64,000 bases of DNA from Oceanimonas pelagia. Lineage in GTDB: Bacteria; Pseudomonadota; Gammaproteobacteria; Enterobacterales; Aeromonadaceae. The notes beneath the pieces are model-generated. The model was not told the origin of the DNA. It ran no database searches and saw only the letters and a program-made list of their open reading frames with translations. Made by a program: the position numbers and the translations under genes. Positions 57,901 through 64,000 of this stretch are shown here, piece by piece. Each line of letters opens with the position of its first letter. Within the stretch, counting starts at the first letter, position 1. The stretch spans positions 294,001-358,000 of the forward strand of contig NZ_CP118224.1 of NCBI RefSeq assembly GCF_030849025.1, read 5' to 3'.

Positions 57901-59127
57901 ATGGATGCAATAACCGAAGTGAAGTTTGCCCTCGACACCTTTTACTTTCTGATGTCGGGTGTGCTGGTGATGTGGATGGCCGCCGGTTTCGCCATGCTGG
58001 AAGCGGGCCTGGTACGGGCCAAGAACACCACCGAGATCCTCACCAAAAACGTGCTGCTGTTTGCCATTGCCTGCACCATGTATCTGCTGGTGGGCTATCA
58101 CATCATGTATGTGGACAACGCCGAAGGCGGCTGGCTGCCGAGCCTGGGCGGCCTGATCGGCAGCCCCGCCGCCGACGCCGATCACGCCCTTGAGTCGGAC
58201 TTCTTCTTTCAGGTGGTGTTTGTGGCCACCGCCATGTCGGTGGTATCCGGCGCCGTGGCCGAGCGCATGAAGCTGTGGGCCTTTCTCGCCTTTTCCGTGG
58301 TGATGACCGGCTTGATCTATCCGCTGGAAGGCTACTGGACCTGGGGCGGCGGTTTTCTCTCCGAGCTGGGTTTCACCGATTTTGCCGGCTCCGGTATTGT
58401 GCACATGACCGGTGCCGCCGCGGCCCTGGCCGGGGTGCTGCTGCTGGGTGCGCGCAAAGGCAAATACGGCAAGAACGGTGAGGTGCATCCCATTCCCGGC
58501 TCCAACATGCCGCTGGCCACTCTGGGTACCTTTATTCTGTGGATGGGCTGGTTCGGTTTTAACGGCGGCTCCCAGCTGCTGGTGTCCGATGTCGAAAATG
58601 CCACCGCCGTGGCCAAAATCTTCGTCAACACCAACGCCGCCGCCGCCACCGGCGCCATTGGTGCCCTGCTGGTCACCAAGCTGACCTGGGGCAAGGCGGA
58701 TCTCACCATGATCCTCAACGGCGCCCTGGCCGGTCTGGTGGCCATTACCGCCGATCCGCTGTCGCCGAGCCATCTGTGGGCGGCCAGTATCGGCCTGCTG
58801 GCGGGCGTGCTGGTGGTGTATGCCATTGTGGGTCTGGACAGGCTGCGCATTGACGATCCCGTGGGCGCCATTTCGGTGCACGGCGTGTGCGGCATGCTGG
58901 GCCTGGTGCTGGTACCGGTGGCCAACGGCGACGCCACCTTCCTTGCTCAGCTCACCGGCATTCTGGTGATTGGCTGCTGGGTATTCGGTGCCAGCCTGCT
59001 GGTGTGGTATGCCCTCAAGAAAACCATGGGCATTCGTGTGGGTGAGGAAGAAGAGCTCTCCGGCATGGATCTGATCGACTGCGGGATCGATGCCTACCCC
59101 GAGTTCGTTACCCTGAAACCCCGTTAA
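57901..59127 (+). CDS. amtB: Ammonium transporter AmtB
   Basis: A 408-aa channel with 11 membrane helices and no cleavable signal peptide (starts MDAITEVKFALDTFYFLMSG). The pore twin-His is represented by the His in SGIVHMTGAAAALAG and by GAISVHGVCGMLG. Conserved WTWGGGFL and FGFNGGSQL are present. It is the target of GlnK and shares its transcript. Confidence 0.94.
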   Translation: MDAITEVKFALDTFYFLMSGVLVMWMAAGFAMLEAGLVRAKNTTEILTKNVLLFAIACTMYLLVGYHIMYVDNAEGGWLPSLGGLIGSPAADADHALESDFFFQVVFVATAMSVVSGAVAERMKLWAFLAFSVVMTGLIYPLEGYWTWGGGFLSELGFTDFAGSGIVHMTGAAAALAGVLLLGARKGKYGKNGEVHPIPGSNMPLATLGTFILWMGWFGFNGGSQLLVSDVENATAVAKIFVNTNAAAATGAIGALLVTKLTWGKADLTMILNGALAGLVAITADPLSPSHLWAASIGLLAGVLVVYAIVGLDRLRIDDPVGAISVHGVCGMLGLVLVPVANGDATFLAQLTGILVIGCWVFGASLLVWYALKKTMGIRVGEEEELSGMDLIDCGIDAYPEFVTLKPR

Positions 59128-59167
59128 TGTATCCGTTTACGTCACGAGACCGCCGGGTCTTGTTTTT

Positions 59168-59192
59168 GAGGAGCCTCGGCTCCTCTTTTTTT
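59168..59192 (+). terminator. Terminator after amtB
   Basis: GAGGAGCC (59168-59175), loop TC, GGCTCCTC, then seven T residues. Confidence 0.93.
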
Positions 59193-59254
59193 GATCTGGC
59201 GCAAGGGATGGGATTGCAGATGAAAATTTTTCTTATTTCAATGCGCTTTGGCGG

Positions 59255-59282
59255 TTGATTCCCGGTTCGGCCCTTGTATACT
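59255..59282 (+). promoter_or_regulatory. Sigma-70 promoter of fbpABC
   Basis: TTGATT (59255-59260) and TATACT (59277-59282) with a 16-nt spacer. The start point should be near 59289, inside a Fur-like box. Confidence 0.75.
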
Positions 59283-59286
59283 GCTG

Positions 59287-59305
59287 AACGTTAATTATTC
59301 TCAAT
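59287..59305 (+). promoter_or_regulatory. Fur-box-like site at the fbpA promoter
   Basis: AACGTTAATTATTCTCAAT resembles the Fur consensus (AATTATTCTCA core) and covers the expected transcription start, so iron-bound Fur would block the polymerase. Confidence 0.7.
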
Positions 59306-59322
59306 CAACCTCATGGAACCGG

Positions 59323-60339
59323 ATGATGACCAAAACGTTTTTCCTCTCCGCCGCCGCTCTGCTGGCGTCCAGCTTCACGGCCCAGGCCTTTGCCGAAGAA
59401 GTGAACGTTTACTCCAACCGTCAGGAATTCCTGATCAAGCCCATCCTCGACACCTTTACCCAGGAAACCGGTATTGACGTAAACCTGGTGTTCATCAAGG
59501 ACGGCATGGGTGAACGGCTGGAGCGGGAAGGCCGTCTGTCGCCGGCGGATCTGGTGCTGACCGTGGACGTCAGCCGGCTGATGGACGTGGTTGACAAGGA
59601 TCTGACTCAAGCCGTGCAGAGCGAGGTGCTGGAAGCCAATATTCCGGCCCAGTACCGGGACGCCGACGGCAAGTGGTTTGCCCTCACCACCCGTGCCCGC
59701 GCCATCTACAGCTCGGTAGAACGGGTGGGCAAGCGTGACGACATTACCTATGAAGAGCTGGCCGATCCCAAGTACAAGGGCAAGATCTGTACCCGCAGCG
59801 GCAAGCACCCCTACAATGTGGCGCTGACCGCTTCCATGATTGCCGAGCACGGCAGCGAGTACACCAAAAACTGGCTGCAGGGCCTGAAAGACAACCTGGC
59901 GCGCAAGCCTCAGGGCGGCGACCGGGATCAGGTCAAGGCCATCAAGGATGGCGTGTGTGACTATGCCCTGGGCAACAGCTACTACTACGGCGTGATGCTG
60001 ACCAACGACGATCAGCGCCCCTGGGCCGAGTCCGCCTACATCAACTTCCCCAACCAGGGCGATCGCGGCACTCACGTCAATATCTCTGCCGTGGCCATGA
60101 CCAAGCACGCCAAGAACAAGGACGCCGCCCTCAAGCTGATGGAATTCCTGGCCGGCGACGAGGCCCAGCACCTGTATGCCTCCGCCAACCACGAATATCC
60201 GGTCAAGCCGGGTGTGGAGCCGTCCGAGCTGGTGAATAGCTGGGGTGAGTTCAAGGCCGATACCCTGCCGCTGACCGAGGTGGCAAAACATGCCAAAGAA
60301 GCGATCAAGCTGGTAGACGAAGTGAAATACGATCTGTAA
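59323..60339 (+). CDS. fbpA: FbpA/IdiA-type ferric iron binding protein
   Basis: A 338-aa periplasmic binding protein with a signal peptide (about 1-24, ending QAFA). Mature part starts EEVNVYSNRQEFLIKPIL. The iron-ligand tyrosine pair is in GNSYYYGVML, and DLVLTVDVSRL and GTHVNISAVAMTKHAKN are also family features. It gives Fe3+ to the FbpB/FbpC transporter. MM at the start leaves 59323 or 59326 open. It is the first gene of a three-gene operon. Confidence 0.92.
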   Translation: MMTKTFFLSAAALLASSFTAQAFAEEVNVYSNRQEFLIKPILDTFTQETGIDVNLVFIKDGMGERLEREGRLSPADLVLTVDVSRLMDVVDKDLTQAVQSEVLEANIPAQYRDADGKWFALTTRARAIYSSVERVGKRDDITYEELADPKYKGKICTRSGKHPYNVALTASMIAEHGSEYTKNWLQGLKDNLARKPQGGDRDQVKAIKDGVCDYALGNSYYYGVMLTNDDQRPWAESAYINFPNQGDRGTHVNISAVAMTKHAKNKDAALKLMEFLAGDEAQHLYASANHEYPVKPGVEPSELVNSWGEFKADTLPLTEVAKHAKEAIKLVDEVKYDL

Positions 60340-60343
60340 AAAG

Positions 60344-60364
60344 ACGGGGGTTCGCCCCCGTTTT
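60344..60364 (+). terminator. Partial terminator between fbpA and fbpB
   Basis: ACGGGGG, loop TTCG, CCCCCGT, then TTT. The short T run suggests leaky termination, which would give more FbpA than permease. Confidence 0.6.
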
Positions 60365-60373
60365 GAGTTGTAC

Positions 60374-61996
60374 ATGAAAAGATATGGTTGGACGGTCAGC
60401 AGCTGGGGCATTGCCCTGGCGCTGACTTTGCCGGTTCTGGCACTGATAGTGGAATCCCTGTTGCCCGCAGAAGACATCTTCCGTCATCTGTGGGCTTCCG
60501 TGCTTCCGGCCTATATCGGCAACACCTTCTGGCTGGTGCTGCTGGTGATGGGGCTGAGCCTGCTGTTTGGCCTGCCGGCCGCCTGGCTGATGGCCATGTG
60601 CGAGCTGCCGGGGCGCCGCCTGCTGCAATGGGCGCTGATCCTGCCGCTGGCCATGCCGTCCTACATAGTGGCGTTTGTGTATACCGACCTGCTCGACTAC
60701 TCCGGACCGGTGCAGCTGGCACTGCGCGACTGGTTTGGCTGGCAGTCGGCCACCGATTACTATTTTCCCCCCATTCGCACGCTTGGAGGGGCCGCTCTGG
60801 TGATGGGGCTGGTGCTCTATCCCTACGTCTACCTGCTGGGCCGCACCGCCTTTCTCGAGCAGTCCACCAGTCTGGTTCAGTCCAGCCGGCTGCTGGGCTG
60901 CTCGCCCTGGCAGAGCTTTCGCCGGGTCAGCCTGCCCCTGGCCCGCCCGGCCATTGCCGTGGGCATGTCGCTGGTGGCGATGGAAACCCTGGCCGAGTTC
61001 GGCACCGTCAACTTCTTTGCGGTCAATACCCTGACCACGGCGGTGTATGACACCTGGCTGGGCTATGGCAGCCTGCAGGCGGCGGCCAAAATCTCCGCCA
61101 TCATGCTGCTGGTGGTGATGGTGCTGCTGAGCCTGGAGCGCATGAGCCGCAAGCGCCAGCAGGTGTTTCAGAAGAGCATGGGCCATGAGCAGGAAACCGG
61201 CTACCGGCTGACCGGGGTGCGCAAGTGGGCGGCACTGGGCTTTTGCTGGAGCCTGGTGGCACTGGGCTTTCTGTTGCCCTTTGTTATTCTCTGCTACCAC
61301 GCGGTGCGCTACTTTGACCGGGCCTGGAACGCCCGCTTTTTTGAATACAGCCTCAACAGCCTGCTGCTGTCGGCGGTGGTGGCGGTGCTGGCGCTGGCCA
61401 TGGCACTGTTGCTGGGCATGACCCACCGGCTCAAGGGCAAGCGTCATACCGTGCTGCCGCTGCGGCTGGCATCCATGGGCTATGCCCTGCCGGGCACGGT
61501 GCTGGCCATTGGCGTGCTGGTGCCGCTCACCATGATGGACTTCGCCATCAACGACCTGGCGCTGTGGCTGGGCCTGCCCGAGCCCGGCCTGCTGCTGACC
61601 GGCACCATGACCGCCATTGCCTTTGGTTACCTGGTGCGTTTTGGCGCCATGGCCATCGGCGCGGTGGAGAGCAGCCTCAACAAGGTGTCGCCGTCCCTCG
61701 ACATGGTGACCCAGACCATGGGCTATGGCCCGGCCGCCATGATCTGGCGGGTGCACCTGCCGCTCATTCGCAAGGGGATGCTGGCCGGGGCCCTGCTGGT
61801 GTTTATTGAGTGCATGAAGGAGCTGCCGGCGGCATTGCTGCTCAGGCCGTTCAACTTTCAGACCCTGGCCACCTATGTGTATCAGTTTGTGTCCGACGAG
61901 CAGCTGGAGCTGGGCGCCCTGCCCGCCATTGTGATCGTGCTGGTGGGGCTGATACCGCTGATTTTTCTGAACCGTTCACTGGAGCAGCATCACTGA
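60374..61996 (+). CDS. fbpB: FbpB-type ferric iron ABC permease (fused double permease)
   Basis: A 540-aa inner-membrane protein with two permease halves, each with about six helices and an EAA-type loop (SSRLLGCSPWQSFRRVSLPLARPA in the first; DMVTQTMGYGPAAMIWRVHLPL in the second, both given in part). The fused form is usual for Fe3+ importers. The ATG at 60374 is used; a TTG two codons upstream is possible. Its TGA overlaps the ATG of fbpC by one base. Confidence 0.92.
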   Translation: MKRYGWTVSSWGIALALTLPVLALIVESLLPAEDIFRHLWASVLPAYIGNTFWLVLLVMGLSLLFGLPAAWLMAMCELPGRRLLQWALILPLAMPSYIVAFVYTDLLDYSGPVQLALRDWFGWQSATDYYFPPIRTLGGAALVMGLVLYPYVYLLGRTAFLEQSTSLVQSSRLLGCSPWQSFRRVSLPLARPAIAVGMSLVAMETLAEFGTVNFFAVNTLTTAVYDTWLGYGSLQAAAKISAIMLLVVMVLLSLERMSRKRQQVFQKSMGHEQETGYRLTGVRKWAALGFCWSLVALGFLLPFVILCYHAVRYFDRAWNARFFEYSLNSLLLSAVVAVLALAMALLLGMTHRLKGKRHTVLPLRLASMGYALPGTVLAIGVLVPLTMMDFAINDLALWLGLPEPGLLLTGTMTAIAFGYLVRFGAMAIGAVESSLNKVSPSLDMVTQTMGYGPAAMIWRVHLPLIRKGMLAGALLVFIECMKELPAALLLRPFNFQTLATYVYQFVSDEQLELGALPAIVIVLVGLIPLIFLNRSLEQHH

Positions 61997-63060
61997 TGGC
62001 GGCACTGACGATTAACGACATTTGTTGCAGTTACAACGGCAAGCCGGTGCTGGATGGCCTGTCGCTGCAGGTGGAAAGCAACGAGATCATGTGTCTGCTG
62101 GGGGCCAGTGGCTGTGGCAAGACCACCCTGCTGAAGGCTGTGGCGGGGCTGTTGCCGGTCAGCGGCGGCGAAATTGCCATCAATGGTCAGCGGGTCAACG
62201 GCAACGGTCTGGCGGTGGTGCCGGAAGAGCGCAACATCGGCATGATCTTTCAGGATTACGCCCTGTTTCCCCACCTGAATGTGGCGCAGAACGTGGCCTT
62301 TGGCCTGCAGAGCAAGGAGCGCAACAAGGCGCTGATTAAAGCCCGGGTCGACGAGGTGCTGGAGCTGGTGAATCTGGCGGGGCTGGGTGAGCGCTATCCG
62401 CATCAGCTTTCCGGCGGCCAGCAACAGCGGGTGGCCATTGCCCGGGCGTTGATCTGCCGGCCGCAACTGATGCTGCTGGACGAGCCCTTTTCCAATATCG
62501 ACACCCAGGTGCGCATGCGCCTGATTGGCGAAATTCGCAGCCTGCTCAAGGAGCAGGGTATCAGTGCCATTTTCGTGACCCACAGCAAGGAGGAGGCCTT
62601 TGCCTTTTCCGACAAGCTGGCGCTGTTCCGCCAGGGCCATATCGAGCAGGTGGGCCGGCCGCAAACCCTGTATCAGCATCCGCAGACGCCCTTTGTGGCG
62701 GACTTTCTCGGCCAGAGCAACTATGTGCCGGCCACGGTGCACGACAGCCATACCCTGGTCACCCCCATCGGTCCCATTGTCAGCCAGGCGGCCCTGGACG
62801 CCGAGCCCGGCAGCGAGGGCCGGCTGTTGCTGCGCCCGCGCCAGATTTGCCTGACCGAGGCGGAGCGGGGCAACGGCCGGGTGCTGGAGCAGCAGTTTCT
62901 CGGTGCCCATACCCGTTGCCTGGTGGAATGCCAGGGCCAGGTGCTGGAGGTGAGCATCAATGAGCCGTTGCCGGCGGTGAGCGGCGTGCAGGTGAGCGTG
63001 GCGCCCCATGCCCTGACCTTTTTTCCCGACCAGGCCGAACGCCGCCGGGAAGTGGCCTGA
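61996..63060 (+). CDS. fbpC: FbpC-type ferric iron ABC ATPase
   Basis: A 354-aa ATPase. Walker A GASGCGKTT (about 36-44), Q-loop IFQDYALFPHLNV, signature LSGGQQQR, Walker B LMLLDEPFSNID and switch His in VTHSKEEAF. The C-terminal TOBE-like domain (about 240-354) is typical of the Fbp/Pot/Mal group. It is translationally coupled to fbpB. Confidence 0.93.
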   Translation: MAALTINDICCSYNGKPVLDGLSLQVESNEIMCLLGASGCGKTTLLKAVAGLLPVSGGEIAINGQRVNGNGLAVVPEERNIGMIFQDYALFPHLNVAQNVAFGLQSKERNKALIKARVDEVLELVNLAGLGERYPHQLSGGQQQRVAIARALICRPQLMLLDEPFSNIDTQVRMRLIGEIRSLLKEQGISAIFVTHSKEEAFAFSDKLALFRQGHIEQVGRPQTLYQHPQTPFVADFLGQSNYVPATVHDSHTLVTPIGPIVSQAALDAEPGSEGRLLLRPRQICLTEAERGNGRVLEQQFLGAHTRCLVECQGQVLEVSINEPLPAVSGVQVSVAPHALTFFPDQAERRREVA

Positions 63061-63064
63061 GTTC

Positions 63065-63085
63065 AGGGATTAGGGGGCAGGGATG
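63065..63085. repeat. Short heptamer array behind fbpC
   Basis: Three 7-bp units (AGGGATT, AGGGGGC, AGGGATG) begin 4 nt after the fbpC stop codon; same family as 41781 and 53679. Confidence 0.55.
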
Positions 63086-63176
63086 GGTATCACGGCGTGG
63101 GCAGCTCCGGTGTTAATCGGGCAATGTCGTGTCGTCCCCGAACTCTGCTGTTCTGCCGACAAGGTGCGATGGATCG

Positions 63177-63206
63177 CTGACAGCGCCTGAACCGCCGTCT
63201 TATACT
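63177..63206 (+). promoter_or_regulatory. Sigma-70-like promoter of the Dyp peroxidase gene
   Basis: CTGACA (63177-63182) and TATACT (63201-63206) are 18 nt apart, 32 nt upstream of the start codon. Confidence 0.55.
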
Positions 63207-63237
63207 GGACTCTTTCGAAGCAACGGAAGAGCATTGC

Positions 63238-64000
63238 ATGACTGCACAAGCCGGCATTTGCGCCGAACCCAACCTTCACGCCCATTACCTGTTTTTCAAC
63301 ATGCTGCCCGGTCGCCACACCGAGGTGCGCCACAAGCTCGGGGCCGTGCCGGCGCTGTGGCGCCAGCTTGCCGCTGATTACCCGGATGCCGCCTTTTCCG
63401 GTCTGGTGGCCATCGGCCACGACTGCTGGGACGAACTCTACCCCCAGGCCCGTCCGAGTGAGCTGAGCGCCTTTCCGGCCCAGGGGGCAGGGGAGCGCGC
63501 GGCGCCGGCCACGCCGTTTGATCTGTTCTTTCAGCTGCGTGCCGATCGCCTCGACGTGGCCTATATCGCCGTGCAGAAGGTGATGGCGCTGCTGGCCGGG
63601 CTGGTGACGCTGCAGGATGAGCGCCAGGGCTTTCGTTATCTGGACTGCCGCGACATGACCGGCTTTGTGGATGGCACCGAAAACCCCGAAGGCGCGCACC
63701 GGGCCGAGGTGGCGCTGGTGGCCGAAGGCCCCTTTGCCGGCGGCAGCTATGTGCATGTGCAGCGTTATCATCACCGCATGGCCCGCTGGCAGCAACTGAC
63801 GGTGAAGGAGCAGGAAAATGTATACGGCCGCACCAAGGCCGACAACATTGAATACGCCTCCGCCGACAAGCCGCTCACCGCCCACACCAAGCGTACCAGC
63901 CTGAAGGACGCCGCCGGCAACAGCCTGGAAATACTGCGTCAGAGCATGCCCTGGGGCAGTGCCACCGAGCAGGGCCTGATGTTTATCTCCTGCTGCCATA
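63238..64000 (+). CDS. yfeX: Dyp-type peroxidase (YfeX-like), C-terminus cut by the window
   Basis: The first 254 residues of a haem peroxidase. The family motif GFVDGTENP lies at 142-150 with the catalytic Asp at D145, and the proximal-His region KPLTAHTKRTSLKD near 211-224. No Tat or Sec signal is seen, so it should be cytoplasmic like YfeX. YfeX-type enzymes oxidise porphyrinogens and dyes with hydrogen peroxide; a role in haem iron has been debated. GGAAGA precedes the ATG. About 45-50 C-terminal residues are probably missing. Confidence 0.9.
   Translation, partial: MTAQAGICAEPNLHAHYLFFNMLPGRHTEVRHKLGAVPALWRQLAADYPDAAFSGLVAIGHDCWDELYPQARPSELSAFPAQGAGERAAPATPFDLFFQLRADRLDVAYIAVQKVMALLAGLVTLQDERQGFRYLDCRDMTGFVDGTENPEGAHRAEVALVAEGPFAGGSYVHVQRYHHRMARWQQLTVKEQENVYGRTKADNIEYASADKPLTAHTKRTSLKDAAGNSLEILRQSMPWGSATEQGLMFISCCH

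Overview
The window is a GC-rich bacterial chromosome segment. Its protein families and gene neighbourhoods (yggS-proC-yggT-yggU-rdgB, srmB/trmN6, fldB-xerD-recJ, prfB-lysS, pilABCD-coaE, nadC/ampD, pdhR-aceEF-lpd, glnK-amtB) are typical of gammaproteobacteria. The pilA-pilB-pilC-pilD-coaE order and pilT-pilU beside proC/yggS resemble Aeromonadales (Oceanimonas, Zobellella, Oceanisphaera, Aeromonas). The genus is an inference; no rRNA or tRNA gene was found. Almost everything is core housekeeping. The only clear mobile element is one intact IS3-family insertion sequence.

Layout. 1-3090 (minus strand): rdgB start, a DUF4426 lipid-free secreted protein, yggU, yggT, proC, yggS. 3132-6083: the retraction ATPases pilT and pilU, then yaaA. 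6084-8518: a possible small RNA, a tiny basic protein, srmB and divergent trmN6. 8683-13340: brnQ, fldB, xerD, recJ. 13404-19583 (minus): a dCACHE chemoreceptor and a polar amino-acid ABC importer (aapJQMP type). 19835-22448: prfB, with its programmed +1 frameshift, and lysS. 22797-25725 (minus): a class III aminotransferase and a succinate-semialdehyde-type dehydrogenase. 25928-33656: trmB, then on the minus strand coaE and the type IV pilus genes pilD, pilC, pilB, pilA, then nadC and a retropepsin-like protease. 33729-41726: ampD and the pyruvate dehydrogenase cluster pdhR-aceE-aceF-lpd. 41889-43145: the IS3 element. 43325-50449: a second chemoreceptor, a patatin/beta-barrel protein, acnB. 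50680-53670: a TonB-dependent siderophore receptor and its PiuC-type dioxygenase. 53776-57372: xanP, a sterol-desaturase-family protein, yacL, arfB. 57549-59127: glnK-amtB. 59323-63060: an FbpABC ferric iron importer. 63238-end: a truncated Dyp-type peroxidase.

Regulation can be read in several places. A perfect palindromic PdhR operator precedes pdhR. An NtrC-like site and a sigma-54 promoter precede glnK. A good sigma-70 promoter overlapped by a Fur-like box precedes fbpA, and another Fur-like box precedes the siderophore receptor. Rho-independent terminators close many units.

The least explained content is intergenic. About ten gene ends carry short arrays with a 7-bp (once 8-bp) period in a few sequence families (AGGGAAT/GGGGACT, GTGAGGG, CGTCTCA, GTTTCACC). 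They often form two inverted arms between convergent genes and sometimes include the stop codon itself. A separate dispersed element with two adjacent hairpins occurs three times (22.5, 28.4 and 34.4 kb), once splitting pilC from pilD. Two other REP-like elements with TGTAGG/CCTACA-type ends are also present. These repeat families are the best candidates for something not yet described.
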